Below, one piece after another: positions 17,708 through 27,568 of a DNA stretch of 64,000 nt; position 1 is the first letter of the stretch, and every line of letters begins with the position of its first letter. A program made the translations under genes and the position numbers. Location: positions 62,001 to 126,000 of the forward strand of contig NZ_MEDS01000004.1 in assembly GCF_001724135.1 (NCBI RefSeq), read 5' to 3'. Source of the DNA: Comamonas sp. SCN 65-56. Its GTDB lineage: Bacteria; Pseudomonadota; Gammaproteobacteria; Burkholderiales; Burkholderiaceae_C. A model generated the notes under the pieces. It saw nothing but the letters and a program-made list of their open reading frames with translations, ran no database searches and was not told where the DNA came from.

Positions 17708-18577
17708 TCAGTGTGCCGCTGCGCGCTGGATGCGCTCCTGCAGCAATTCCCAGATGGGCGTGAGACCGGCGGGCAGCGGCGGCAGAGAGCCGAGATCGGC
17801 ATGCGATTCGTCCGGGCTGTGAAAATCGCTGCCGGTCGATGCCGCCAGGTCAAATTCGCGCGCCATGTCGGCGTACTCCTGGTATTCGGCCGTGGTGTGG
17901 CTGCCGGTCACCACCTCCACGCCTTGCCCGCCGTGCGCCTTGAAATCGGTGAAAAGCGCGTATTCCTCATTGGCGGTGAAGCGGTAGCGCCCCGGATGGG
18001 CGATCACCGCCACGCCACCCGCACCGCGGATCCAGTGCACCGCATCCGCCAGGCTGGCCCAGCGGTGCGGCACGTAGCCGGGCTTGCCCTCGGTCAGGTA
18101 TTTGCGAAACACTTCGCTGACCTCGTGGCACACGCCGCGCTCGACCAGGTAGCGCGCAAAGTGCGGCCGCGCCAGCAGCGCCGGGTTGCCGGCGTAGCGC
18201 AGCGCGCCCTCGTAGGCGCCGCGTATGCCCACAGCTTCCAGCTGCGCGGCCATCTCGCGCCCGCGCTCGTCGCGACCCTCGCGCGTGGCGCGCAGGCCCT
18301 CAACGAGTGCGGCGTTTTCCGGGTCTACCCCCAGCCCGACGATGTGCACCGTGGTATCGGCAAAAGTGATGGAGATTTCCACGCCTGCCAGGTAATCCAT
18401 GCCCAGTGCGCGCGCACGCGCTGCGGCGCGCTGCTGGCCAGCCACTTCGTCGTGGTCCGTCAACGCCCAGAGCTGCACGCCGCGGCCCTGCGCGCGCTCG
18501 GCCACCTGCTCGGGCGTGAGTGTGCCGTCGGAGATGGTGGAGTGGCAGTGGAGGTCGGCGCGCAAGGGGGTAGACAT
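17708..18577 (-). CDS. PHP-domain phosphoesterase (RNase AM/YciV-like)
   Basis: 289-residue PHP-family metal-dependent phosphoesterase. Metal ligands appear in ADLHCHSTISDGTLTP (residues 6-21), LTDHDEVAG (about 38-46), VIAHPGRY, and the C-terminal GSDFHSP. The family removes 5' nucleotides from RNA or 3',5'-bisphosphates (YciV/RNase AM, TrpH); which applies here cannot be told. An ATG three codons upstream (18586) is an alternative start. No Shine-Dalgarno is visible. It lies 89 bases downstream of recJ, with an inverted repeat between. Confidence 0.87.
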   Translation of the reverse strand: MSTPLRADLHCHSTISDGTLTPEQVAERAQGRGVQLWALTDHDEVAGQQRAAARARALGMDYLAGVEISITFADTTVHIVGLGVDPENAALVEGLRATREGRDERGREMAAQLEAVGIRGAYEGALRYAGNPALLARPHFARYLVERGVCHEVSEVFRKYLTEGKPGYVPHRWASLADAVHWIRGAGGVAVIAHPGRYRFTANEEYALFTDFKAHGGQGVEVVTGSHTTAEYQEYADMAREFDLAASTGSDFHSPDESHADLGSLPPLPAGLTPIWELLQERIQRAAAH

Positions 18578-18612
18578 GCGGTCCATTTTAGGAGGAGGTT
18601 GAGTGTTGGGTG

Positions 18613-18670
18613 TTGAGCGTTCAGCGTGGGAAAGTCGGGGCGCATCGCGGTATTCACGCTCAACGCTCAA
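18613..18670. repeat. Inverted repeat between recJ and PHP gene
   Basis: TTGAGCGTTCAGCGTG (18613-18628) and CACGCTCAACGCTCAA (18655-18670) pair over 16 bases with one mismatch and a 26-base loop. The left side is preceded by degenerate TTGAGTGTTGGG units, giving a heptamer-like repeat of TTGAGCG. The right arm overlaps the recJ stop codon. It could stabilise or terminate the recJ message, or be a dispersed repeat. Confidence 0.6.
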
Positions 18671-20388
18671 CCTCCCTCCTGCATTCCTTCCACCAGCCAT
18701 TGCACGCGCCGCTCGCCGCGCCATTCGTTGATGTCCAGACGATAGGCCAGCAGCACCTGCTGCGGCAGGGGCTCGGTGTGGTTGAACCAGATCGCGTCCA
18801 CCGGCTGGCCCTGGTGCAGCAGCTTGACCTGCAGGTGGTTTTTCGCCTCGCCCACCAGGCGCTGGCTTTGCACCTGTACCCGGTCGCTGAAGGTGGGCGG
18901 CGCAAAGCCCTGGCCCCAGACCTCGTGCGCGAGCATGTCCACCAGGTCCGGGCGCAGGTATTCGGGTGCCAGCGGGCCATCGGTTTCCAGCCGGCGCAGC
19001 AGCGTGGCGGCATCCAGCCACTCCTGGGCCACCTGCGCCAGGGCCTGCTCAAAGACCTCGAAATGCGCCTCGGCAATGGTGCAGCCGGCGGCCATCGCGT
19101 GGCCGCCGAAGCGCAGCAGCACGTCGGGATGGCGTTTGGCCACCAGGTCCAGCGCGTCGCGCAGGTGAAAGCCGGGAATGGAACGCCCAGAACCTTTGAG
19201 CTCATGCGTGTGCCCCGGCGCAGCGCTGGGTGCGAAGACGAAGGTGGGGCGATGGAACTGGTCCTTCAGGCGCGAGGCGACGATGCCGACCACGCCCTCG
19301 TGGAATTCGCCATCGAACACGCTGATCGCGGGCGGCGGTGCTTCGTCCACATCCAGCAGCCCGGCGGCGATCTGCAGCGCCTGCTCGCGCATGCCGCCTT
19401 CGATCTCGCGGCGTTCGCGGTTGATGGCATCGAGCTGTTGCGCGAGCTCCCGGGCGCGGCCCGTATCGTCGGTGCTGAGGCATTCGATGCCCAGCGTCAT
19501 GTCCGCCAGCCGCCCGGCGGCGTTGATGCGCGGGCCGAGCGCAAAGCCGAAGTCAAAGGTGGCGGCTTGCTGCGCCTTGCGTCCGGCGGCGGCAAACAGG
19601 GCGGCCATGCCCGCAGGCATCTGGCCAGCGCGTACGCGCTTGAGCCCCTGAGCCACCAGGCGGCGGTTGTTTTCGTCCAGCGGCACCACGTCGGCCACCG
19701 TGCCCAGGGCAACGAGCGGCAGCAGCGGCTCCAGACGCGGCTGGCTGGCGGCATCAAAGCGGCCGCGCGCGCGCAGTTCCGTGCGCAGCTGCATCAGCAC
19801 ATACAGCATCACGCCCACGCCTGCCAGTGCCTTGCTGGCAAAGCCACAACCGGGCTGGTTGGGGTTGACGATCGCGTCGGCCGCGGGCAGTTCGGAGCCT
19901 GGCAGGTGGTGATCGGTCACCAGCACCTGCAGGCCCAGCGCCTTGGCGGCGGCGACGCCCGCGACGCTGGCAATGCCGTTGTCCACGGTGACGAGCAGAT
20001 CGGCGCCCCTGGCGGCAACGCGCTGCGCAATCGGCGGTGTGAGGCCGTAGCCATCGACCACGCGATCGGGTACGAGGTAGTCGACGTGGCGCGCACCCAA
20101 GAGGCGCAGACCGCGCAGCGCCACGGCGCAGGCGGTGGCGCCGTCGCAGTCGTAATCGGCGACGATGCAGATGCGGGCGTCGCGTGCGATCGCATCAGCC
20201 AGCAGGCGGGCGGCCGGCGCCAGGCCCTTGAGGCCCTCTGGTGGCAGCAGGTGCCGGAGCCCGTCGTCGAGCTCGGCGGCGCTGCGCACGCCGCGAGCAG
20301 CATACAGCCGCGCCAGCAGCGGATGCACGCCCGCCTGCTCCAGCGCCCAGGCCTGGCGGGGCGGCACGTCCCGGGTGATTATTTTCAT
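18667..20388 (-). CDS. recJ: Single-stranded-DNA-specific 5'-3' exonuclease RecJ
   Basis: 573-residue DHH-family nuclease in recombination and mismatch repair. Manganese-binding motifs are clear: VADYDCDGATA (about 76-86), VTVDNGIA, VTDHHLPG (the DHH motif, near 155), and a DHHA1/C-terminal region with GHAMAAGCTI (the GGH-like motif). Length matches other RecJ proteins. The start ATG overlaps the stop of the rpfE-like gene by four bases, so translation is coupled. The recJ-rpfE linkage is also known from xanthomonads. Confidence 0.96.
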   Translation of the reverse strand: MKIITRDVPPRQAWALEQAGVHPLLARLYAARGVRSAAELDDGLRHLLPPEGLKGLAPAARLLADAIARDARICIVADYDCDGATACAVALRGLRLLGARHVDYLVPDRVVDGYGLTPPIAQRVAARGADLLVTVDNGIASVAGVAAAKALGLQVLVTDHHLPGSELPAADAIVNPNQPGCGFASKALAGVGVMLYVLMQLRTELRARGRFDAASQPRLEPLLPLVALGTVADVVPLDENNRRLVAQGLKRVRAGQMPAGMAALFAAAGRKAQQAATFDFGFALGPRINAAGRLADMTLGIECLSTDDTGRARELAQQLDAINRERREIEGGMREQALQIAAGLLDVDEAPPPAISVFDGEFHEGVVGIVASRLKDQFHRPTFVFAPSAAPGHTHELKGSGRSIPGFHLRDALDLVAKRHPDVLLRFGGHAMAAGCTIAEAHFEVFEQALAQVAQEWLDAATLLRRLETDGPLAPEYLRPDLVDMLAHEVWGQGFAPPTFSDRVQVQSQRLVGEAKNHLQVKLLHQGQPVDAIWFNHTEPLPQQVLLAYRLDINEWRGERRVQWLVEGMQEGG

Positions 20389-21305
20389 AGCTGCTTGCGC
20401 AGGTCAGCAAAGCGCTGGCGACTGAAAATACCATGAATTTTCGCACCCAGCCCGCGGTGCTCGCTGGTGAAGGTCAGCGCCCTGGCGTCACCGCAGAGGG
20501 TGAGCGTGACGGGGGCGCCTGCTGCTGCCTGGCGCAGCAGTTCAGCCACCGGCCCGCTGTCCAGCTGCTGCCAGGCGCGGGCCCAGGCTCTCCAATCCTG
20601 CTGCAGTGCGGCGTCGAACAGCGCGCCCGGCATGTCGGGCGCATCGTGCTGCGCCGGCAGCGCGGCGAGTCTGCCCGCACCATGCACCCAGAAGGCATTC
20701 ACCGCCAGCTGCCCTTTGGCGGCGCGTGCTTCGCTGAAGGCGTGGGTATAGAGCAGCATCTGCACCTCGCTGTGCAGGCGCTGCACTTCGGTGGAGCGCG
20801 GGCCTCGCGGCATCCAGGCACGCACGTCGCGGCCGATGACGCGGTCCAGCGACGCGCATTCCAGGCCTTCGAAGATTTCGCCGTGCGCCAGCCAGCGAGT
20901 CGGCTGCTCGTAGCTCAGGGCGATGCCGTCCTGCGCCAGCCAAGGCGCGAGGATGTCCACCAGTGCGCGCGCATCGGCTTCGTCCAGTTGCAACTGCGCC
21001 GGGTGCAGCAGCGTGACATGGTCCGCGCCCACCTGCCAATGGCAGGGTGTGAGGTAGGCCCAGCCCCCGCTATCCAGCGGTTGCGTTGCCGCGGCCCAGG
21101 GCGTGGCGGGTTCCGGCAGGCCGAGCGCACGCGCCAGCGCGCGTTCGTGCGGGGGGGCGAAATCGGTTTCCTGGCCCGCGTCGGTGTGGCTGAGCGTCAG
21201 GCGCGAGAGCAGGCGGTCGAGTTGCGGCAGCTTGAGACCGGCAGCCACCGCGTCGCAGCCGGGCGCCTGGCTTGCCGCCATGGGAATCAGCAGGTGAGGG
21301 GACAT
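20385..21305 (-). CDS. RpfE-type conserved protein (recJ-linked), function unknown
   Basis: 306-residue protein that I place with the RpfE-type family (phosphoglycerate-mutase-like annotation in some genomes) from its start (MSPHLLIPMAA) and its linkage to recJ. The middle of the protein carries HSEVQMLLYTH and the invariant-looking VNAFWVHGAGRL (near 205). No membrane helices or signal peptide are seen. In Xanthomonas rpfE lies in the diffusible-signal-factor locus, but a signalling role is not established here. ATG at 21305 is used; an ATG eight codons upstream is possible. The gene overlaps recJ by four bases and is divergent from lolC. Confidence 0.65.
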   Translation of the reverse strand: MSPHLLIPMAASQAPGCDAVAAGLKLPQLDRLLSRLTLSHTDAGQETDFAPPHERALARALGLPEPATPWAAATQPLDSGGWAYLTPCHWQVGADHVTLLHPAQLQLDEADARALVDILAPWLAQDGIALSYEQPTRWLAHGEIFEGLECASLDRVIGRDVRAWMPRGPRSTEVQRLHSEVQMLLYTHAFSEARAAKGQLAVNAFWVHGAGRLAALPAQHDAPDMPGALFDAALQQDWRAWARAWQQLDSGPVAELLRQAAAGAPVTLTLCGDARALTFTSEHRGLGAKIHGIFSRQRFADLRKQL

Positions 21306-21367
21306 GCCGGCTATTTTGCGGGATGCCACAATCGCCCCCGCCCTCTCAGGGTGGTTCCTTTTCGATC

Positions 21368-22613
21368 ATGCACATCCCCTACGAGCTGGCCCTGGGCTGG
21401 CGCTACACCCGGGCCGGGCGCGCGACGCGGCGCAACGGCTTCATCTCCTTCATCTCGGGCGTCTCGATGCTGGGCATTGCGCTTGGCGTGGCGGCGCTGA
21501 TCATCGTGCTGTCGGTGATGAACGGCTTTCAGAAAGAGGTGCGTGACCGCATGCTCAGCGTGGTGGCGCATATCGAGGTCTTTTCACCAGACGGCGGTGC
21601 GTTGCCCGATCTGGCGCGCACGCTGGCCGAGGTACGGGCCAATCCCGAGGTGGTGGGCGCGGCGCCGTTCGACTCGGCGCAGGCACTGCTGGCGCGCGGC
21701 GAAGACATGAAAGGCGTACTGGTGCGCGGCATTGATCCGGCGCAGGAAGGCGCGGTGACCGAGATCGCCGATGCCAACCGCCGGGCAGTGGATACCCTGA
21801 CGCCCGGCAGCTTCAACGCGGTGCTGGGCACGGACCTGGCGCGCTCGCTCGGCGTGCGTCCCGGCGACAAGGTCACCGTGGTCGCGCCCAGCGGGCAGGT
21901 CACGCCGGCGGGCATCGTGCCGCGCCTCAAGCAGGTGACGGTCTCGGGCTTGTTCCATTCGGGCCATTACGAGTACGACTCCACGCTGGTGCTGATGCAG
22001 CATGAGGATGCCGAACGCATCTTCCGGCTGGAAGGTCCGACGGGCGTACGCCTGCGCCTTCGGGATCTGCACCAGGCGCCGCGCGTGACGCAGGAGCTGG
22101 CGCAGACGCTCTCGGGCAATCTGCTGATCCGCGACTGGACACAGCAAAACCGCACCTGGTTTGCCGCGGTGCAGGTGGAAAAACGCATGATGTTCATCAT
22201 CCTCACGCTGATCGTTGCCGTCGCCGCCTTCAACCTCGTGAGCACGCTGGTGATGAGCGTGCAGGACAAGCGCGCCGACATCGCCATCCTGCGCACCCTG
22301 GGCGCCAGCCCGGCGAGCATCATGGGGGTGTTCGTGGTGCAGGGCGCGATGGTGGGCGTGATCGGCACGCTGGCGGGTCTGGCGCTGGGCCTGCTGGTGG
22401 CCTTCAACATCGATGTGATCGTGCCGGCCATCGAGCACCTGCTGGGCGTGCACTTCCTGCCCAAGGACATCTACCTCATCAGTCGCATGCCCAGCGACCC
22501 GCAGGAGGGCGATATCGTGCCGATTGCCATCATCTCGCTGCTGCTGGCGTTTGTCGCCACGCTCTACCCGAGCTGGCGTGCCAGCCGCGTCAACCCCGCA
22601 CAGGCGCTGCGCT

Positions 22614-22621
<8 letters not shown>
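21368..22621 (+). CDS. lolC: Lipoprotein-releasing ABC transporter permease LolC/LolE
   Basis: 417-residue inner-membrane permease that extracts outer-membrane lipoproteins from the inner membrane and passes them to LolA. One N-terminal helix (about 28-50, with [11 protein letters not shown] after it), a large periplasmic domain (about 55-270) and three C-terminal helices (about 275-400) follow the MacB/LolCE plan. [18 protein letters not shown] is the cytoplasmic coupling segment. A single permease gene is present instead of the enteric LolC/LolE pair, which suggests a homodimer. The stop overlaps lolD by eight bases. Confidence 0.93.
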
Positions 22622-23291
<670 letters not shown>

Positions 23292-23315
<24 letters not shown>

Positions 23316-25088
23316 CGACTTGCTGGCGTGCAAGCCGTGGCGCTTCAAGCGGAATTCGACTTGCGCGCGGCCCAAACCCAAAGCGCGCGCAGTGGCTGAG
23401 ATGTTGCCCTTGCACAAGGCCAGGGTGCGGCAGAGGACGAGGCGCTCAATATCCTCGAACCGAGGAGTATCGGCCAGCAGCGCATCGATCAGCGTGGCAG
23501 GCGATGGCTCGGAGCTCTCCCGTGCAGCGGCGCTGGGGCTTGCGCTGCTTCTGGCATCTCGGTGTTGGAGCTGGGAGTCCTGCGGGCTGTCAACTTCCTG
23601 CGGCAGCAGCAGATGCTGGATGTCGACGACGCCCCCGGGGTTGGCCAGGACGATGCCGCGCTCCATCGTGTTTTCAAGTTCGCGGACATTGCCGGGCCAA
23701 TCGTATTTCAGGAGCAGATCGCTGGCGCGTGGCGACAGGCCGTGCACATGCTTGTTGAGCTGGTGCTGAAAGCGCTGCATGAAAACCGAAGCCAGCAAGA
23801 GAATGTCGCTGCGCCGCTCACGCAGTGGCGGAATCTGCACCGGAACGACGTTGAGCCGGTAGTACAGATCCTCTCTGAACCGCCCGGCCAGGACCTCTTG
23901 GTAGAGATCGCGATTGGCCGCGGCGATGAGGCGCACGTCGACCTTGAAGACCTGCGTACCGCCGACCCGTTCGATCTCCTGCTGCTGCAGCGCACGCAAC
24001 AACTTGCCCTGGGCCGCCAACGGCAGGCTGGCCACCTCATCGAGGAACAGCGTGCCGAGATGGGCGCGTTCGAATCGGCCTTCGCGGGATGTTGTGGCAC
24101 CGGTGTAGGCGCCGCGTTCAACGCCGAACAGTTCTGCCTCCACGAGTTCGCTCGGGATGGCGGCGCAATTGACTGTTACCAGCGTTGCGTCTCTGCGTTC
24201 GCTCAGCCGGTGCACGGCGCGCGCGAAGCCTTCCTTGCCGGTGCCGGTTTCTCCATTGAGCAGCACGGTGGCATTGGTCGGCGCAACACGGCTGGTGAGC
24301 GCGGCGGCTGCAAGAAACCCTGTTGACGTGCCTACCATGTCTTCAAAGCCCGGGAGGTTCATCGCCTGCGGCGGTGGTGCATTGGCGGCGGACGGTTCGC
24401 CCTTGGAGGTGGCTTTGCGTTGAATCGGTGCCGCGCTGCCTGCCTCCGTGCCGGCAGTGAGCTGGCTGGTCCGAAGGTAGGCGATCTCGGTCTCGCCGAG
24501 GTTCTTCCATTCGGCCAACGGGCGGGCGATGACGCGGCAGCGGGCGTGGCCCATCGCGCAGCATTCTTCTTCGTGCCAGTGAATGGGAACGCCGGTGATC
24601 GCCGTGCAATATCCGTTCGCGTAGCCGGTCATGATCCAGCAGGTCGGCGAGCCGCTGAGGCCGAAGTGGTTCAGGTGGGCCGTGGCTTCCCACGAATGTT
24701 CCCAAAAAAAGTCGCCCCGGAAGGCGCCGTTGGTGGAGTCCAGTTCCATGTGTTCGATGGGCAGGTTCTTTACGAAACCCTCAAGCTCTCTCACGCGCGG
24801 ACCGAGGGCGAGCTGTCTTGAAAGTGGTTCCGAGCCGTGCAGTTCCTTGATCTTGAGGGCGTCGGCGAATCCTTGCTGGTAGCCCATGCGCATGAACAGC
24901 TCCTGAGTGACGTCCGACCCCAGCCGGTCTATCAGCCCATGGCGCAACTCGTCGAGGGAGCTTGCGTGCAGCAGCAGCATGCGGTGACCCAGAAAGTGCA
25001 CTTCACCGGTCTCTGGCGTGAACTGCAAGTTGCGCAGCAAGTCTTGTGCGTCAGGGTCGGCAACAGGGATGGCGGTGCGTGGCTTCAT
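23292..25088 (-). CDS. XylR/DmpR-type sigma-54-dependent activator
   Basis: 598-residue NtrC-family activator that senses an effector directly. Order: XylR_N sensor domain (about 15-115), V4R domain (about 125-190, with [10 protein letters not shown]), a linker, an AAA+ domain (about 245-480) with Walker A GETGTGKE (279-286), the sigma-54 contact loop as GAYTGA (326-331, Tyr for the usual Phe) and Walker B LFLDEV (347-352), then a Fis-type helix-turn-helix at the end. Family members respond to phenols or other aromatics. It is divergent from a Rieske oxygenase pair that has a sigma-54 promoter, its likely target. Its 3' end overlaps lolD by 24 bases. Confidence 0.92.
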
Positions 25089-25112
25089 GGCGCATCTGTT
25101 GGTGTTGAGGCT

Positions 25113-25167
25113 GAAATTTCGCCTGAAGAGAAATTTCCTTCAAATATTAATGCACAGGTGAAATTTC
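25113..25167. promoter_or_regulatory. Three GAAATTTC palindromes, candidate enhancer for the sigma-54 activator
   Basis: GAAATTTC occurs at 25113-25120, 25130-25137 and 25160-25167. The copies are centred about 130, 113 and 83 bases upstream of the -24 element, the usual distance for XylR/DmpR/NtrC upstream activating sequences. The first copy lies 24 bases from the activator's own start codon, which would allow autoregulation. No direct proof of binding. Confidence 0.55.
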
Positions 25168-25216
25168 CAAGCCAGATGAGAGTCGGCAGGATGGTTGTGA
25201 ATAAATTATCATTGAA

Positions 25217-25229
25217 AATCAATGACTTA
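25217..25229 (+). promoter_or_regulatory. Candidate IHF-binding site
   Basis: AATCAATGACTTA fits the IHF consensus WATCAANNNNTTR at every specified position. It lies between the GAAATTTC copies and the -24/-12 promoter, where a bend is expected in sigma-54 regulatory regions. It overlaps a 17-base palindrome, TCATTGAAAATCAATGA (25209-25225). Confidence 0.55.
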
Positions 25230-25245
25230 TGAAACCTCTGTGGCG

Positions 25246-25260
25246 TGGCACGTCGATTGC
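25246..25260 (+). promoter_or_regulatory. Sigma-54 (-24/-12) promoter of the Rieske oxygenase operon
   Basis: TGGCACG (25246-25252), four bases, TTGC (25257-25260): full match to the sigma-54 consensus TGGCACG-N4-TTGC, with the invariant GG and GC ten bases apart. Transcription would start near 25271, about 30 bases before the reductase ATG, leaving room for the AAGGAGA ribosome-binding site. Confidence 0.85.
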
Positions 25261-25302
25261 TCATCAACCCCTGCGTAGGGTTGAAAGAACAAGGAGACAG
25301 TC

Positions 25303-26274
25303 ATGCAGTCAGATGCCGGTTGGTTTGAACTTGTGGTGACCTCACACCAGGCGCTTGCCGAGCAGGTCGTTGGTTTGGAGCTGCGCAGCGCGAGCGGAGA
25401 CAGGTTGCCAGCGTTTGACGCTGGCTCGCACATCGACCTGGAAACGCCGGCAGGTGTGGTGCGCAATTTTTCCCTGTGCAATGCGCCTGGCGATGTCTAT
25501 CGCTACGAGCTGGGCATCCTGCTGGAACCGGGCGGGCGGGGCGGCTCGCGCAGCGTGCATGAAGATCTGACCGTGGGTGCGCGCGTGCGTGTGCGCGGCC
25601 CGCGCAACCACTTTGCGCTGCAGCCGGCTGAGCACACGGTGCTGCTGGCTGGGGGTATCGGCATCACGCCGCTGCTGGCGATGGCTGAGCAGCTGCATGC
25701 CGCTGGCCAATCCTTCGAACTGCACTACTGCGTGAGGAGCCGTAACCGTGCAGCGTTTCTGGACCGATTGAGTGCGCGCCCGTACGCGGATCGCGTTCAT
25801 CTGCACGAGGATGATGGCGCAGCCGGGCAGAAGCTGGATGCCGGGCGCGTGCTGGCGGGTCCGTCGCAACACGCTCGGCTCTACGTTTGCGGTCCGGCGG
25901 GGTTCATCGATTACGTGTGCGGCGCCGCGCACGCGCAAGGCTGGCACGACGCACAGATTCATTTCGAACGCTTCAGCGCCGACCCTCAAGCCGCTTGCGA
26001 TCCGGGCGACCGTTTTGAAGTGGTAGTGCAAGGGGTGGATGGGATTTTCACGGTTGCGCCGGACCAAAGCATCCTGCAATGCCTCACCAAGCAAGGCGTG
26101 GAGCTGTCCATGTCCTGCGAACAAGGCATTTGCGGCACCTGCGCCATGCGCGTGGTGTCGGGCGAGCCAGACCACCGCGACATGTTCTTCACCGACAGTG
26201 AACACCAGAGCGGGCTCTTCACGCCCTGCTGTTCGCGCTCCAGATCAACGCGCCTCGTTCTGGAGCGCATCTAG
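25303..26274 (+). CDS. PDR/VanB-family oxygenase reductase (FMN, NAD, 2Fe-2S)
   Basis: 323-residue electron-transfer reductase of the phthalate dioxygenase reductase class. The FMN-binding barrel (1-105, RNFSLCNAPG), the NAD-binding domain (about 108-225, LLAGGIGITPLLAM) and a C-terminal plant-type ferredoxin (about 235-323) follow in order. The cluster cysteines are C272, C277 and C280, with a fourth near 309. It passes electrons from NADH to the Rieske oxygenase encoded 121 bases downstream. AAGGAGA precedes the ATG. Expression is predicted to need sigma-54 and the divergent XylR-type activator. Confidence 0.9.
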   Translation: MQSDAGWFELVVTSHQALAEQVVGLELRSASGDRLPAFDAGSHIDLETPAGVVRNFSLCNAPGDVYRYELGILLEPGGRGGSRSVHEDLTVGARVRVRGPRNHFALQPAEHTVLLAGGIGITPLLAMAEQLHAAGQSFELHYCVRSRNRAAFLDRLSARPYADRVHLHEDDGAAGQKLDAGRVLAGPSQHARLYVCGPAGFIDYVCGAAHAQGWHDAQIHFERFSADPQAACDPGDRFEVVVQGVDGIFTVAPDQSILQCLTKQGVELSMSCEQGICGTCAMRVVSGEPDHRDMFFTDSEHQSGLFTPCCSRSRSTRLVLERI

Positions 26275-26395
26275 GTTTGCCGCGCCGTGGCCCAGGGTAC
26301 GGCGCAGCAGGCATCGCCCGTGGTGAACGGCCGTGTGTTGCGGCGGCACGCCACAGTTTCTTTCAATTTGACGTTTGAAAATTCAGGAGACCCCC

Positions 26396-27508
26396 ATGTC
26401 CAATCTCGCCCAGCCGCTGACCCAGCCCAAGCCCTACCTCATGAACGCCTGGTACGTGGCAGCGCTCAGCACGGAAGTCGATGCAGAAGCGCTGTTCCAT
26501 CGCACGCTGCTGGACACCCCTGTCCTCATCTACCGCAAGAAGGGCAGTGGCGAACCGGTCGCCATGCTCGACCGCTGCCCGCACCGCTTCCTGCCCCTGC
26601 ACATGGGTGATCGCAACGGCGACACCGTGACCTGCAAATACCATGGTCTGCAGTTCGACTGCAACGGAGCCTGCACCCACAATCCGCATGGTAACCAGCA
26701 TATTCCTGCGGCGGCCACCGTGCCCAGTTTCACGCTGCGCGAGCGCAATGGTCTGATCTGGATCTGGATGGGTGACGCACCCGCCGACGAAGCCAAGCTG
26801 CACGATTTCAGTCCGTTGACCGAAGGGCCGGAAAGCGGCGTGGGCTACACCCACATCCACGTGAAATGCAATTACAAGCTCATCCTGGACAACGTCATGG
26901 ACTTGAGCCATATCGACCATGTCCACGGCGAGATCATCACCACGCGCGGTCAGCTCTCGCCGCTGGTGCCGCAGGTGCGTCCAGTGGGAGACGCTTTCGC
27001 CGCGCGCTGGGAATGGTCTCAGACCCCGGCAATGATGATTTTTGCCGGCTTCCTGCCAGACCCCAAGGCCGCAGCGCGCCACTTCTTCGACATCACCTAC
27101 CTGATGCCCGGCAACATCCAGCTGTCCGTCGGTGCCACGCAAGACGCGGGTGCGCCCCTCGATTTGGTTGGCACCACGGGCCAGTACGACTTGCACACGG
27201 TGACCCCTGAAACCAATGGGAGCACCCATTACTTCTTCGTCACCCGGCGCAACCACAATGTCGATGACGCGGAATTCAACCAATTCAAGATCGACGCCAT
27301 GCGCAAGGCTTTCGTCGACGAAGACGTGCCGCTGGCCGAAGCCGTGCAAGAGCGCATGGGCGTGAGCCACGACGTGGATGACTTTTTCTCCATGAGTCCG
27401 GTGCTGATGAGCAACGATGTGGCTGCCGTGCGCATGCGTCGCACACTGGAAGCGGCCATCGTGCAAGAGCAGACCCGGACAGCGGCGTCGGGCAAGGTCG
27501 CGGCGTAG
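26396..27508 (+). CDS. Rieske 2Fe-2S oxygenase, VanA-like (single-component oxygenase)
   Basis: 370-residue oxygenase resembling vanillate O-demethylase and related single-subunit Rieske enzymes. The Rieske cluster motif is CPHRFLPLHMG followed by CKYHGLQF. The mononuclear iron region is DNVMDLSHIDHVHG (about residues 170-183), with both His ligands. The start ATG at 26396 follows CAGGAGA; an ATG seven codons upstream is less likely. Paired with the reductase at 25303. The reaction may be O-demethylation or hydroxylation of an aromatic acid, but substrate cannot be read from sequence. Control by a XylR-type activator is unusual for true vanillate demethylases. Confidence 0.87.
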   Translation: MSNLAQPLTQPKPYLMNAWYVAALSTEVDAEALFHRTLLDTPVLIYRKKGSGEPVAMLDRCPHRFLPLHMGDRNGDTVTCKYHGLQFDCNGACTHNPHGNQHIPAAATVPSFTLRERNGLIWIWMGDAPADEAKLHDFSPLTEGPESGVGYTHIHVKCNYKLILDNVMDLSHIDHVHGEIITTRGQLSPLVPQVRPVGDAFAARWEWSQTPAMMIFAGFLPDPKAAARHFFDITYLMPGNIQLSVGATQDAGAPLDLVGTTGQYDLHTVTPETNGSTHYFFVTRRNHNVDDAEFNQFKIDAMRKAFVDEDVPLAEAVQERMGVSHDVDDFFSMSPVLMSNDVAAVRMRRTLEAAIVQEQTRTAASGKVAA

Positions 27509-27553
27509 GCCTCGTGGCGCCTCGACCCCACGGGTGCGTGGGAGCCCGAGGCC
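27508..27553. terminator. GC-rich hairpin between convergent genes
   Basis: GGCCTCG (27508-27514) pairs with CGAGGCC (27547-27553), and inside it CCCACG (27527-27532) pairs with CGTGGG (27537-27542). It begins at the oxygenase stop codon and lies before the convergent AhpD-like gene. No T-tract follows, so intrinsic termination is only possible, not clear. Confidence 0.4.
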
Positions 27554-27568
27554 CGGCCGCCTCGAAGC

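Noticed and set aside
18610-20436. 608-codon open frame on the + strand opposite recJ
   Set aside because: Complementary shadow of recJ, whose DHH motifs and coupling are unambiguous.
20370-20440. TTTTCATAGCTGCTTGCGCA at the recJ start resembling a dispersed hairpin unit
   Set aside because: It codes for the conserved start of RecJ and end of the RpfE-like protein and lacks a pairing arm.
26396-27508. Naming the Rieske pair vanA/vanB
   Set aside because: Many substrates share this architecture and the sigma-54/XylR control is atypical for vanillate demethylase; only the family is supported.
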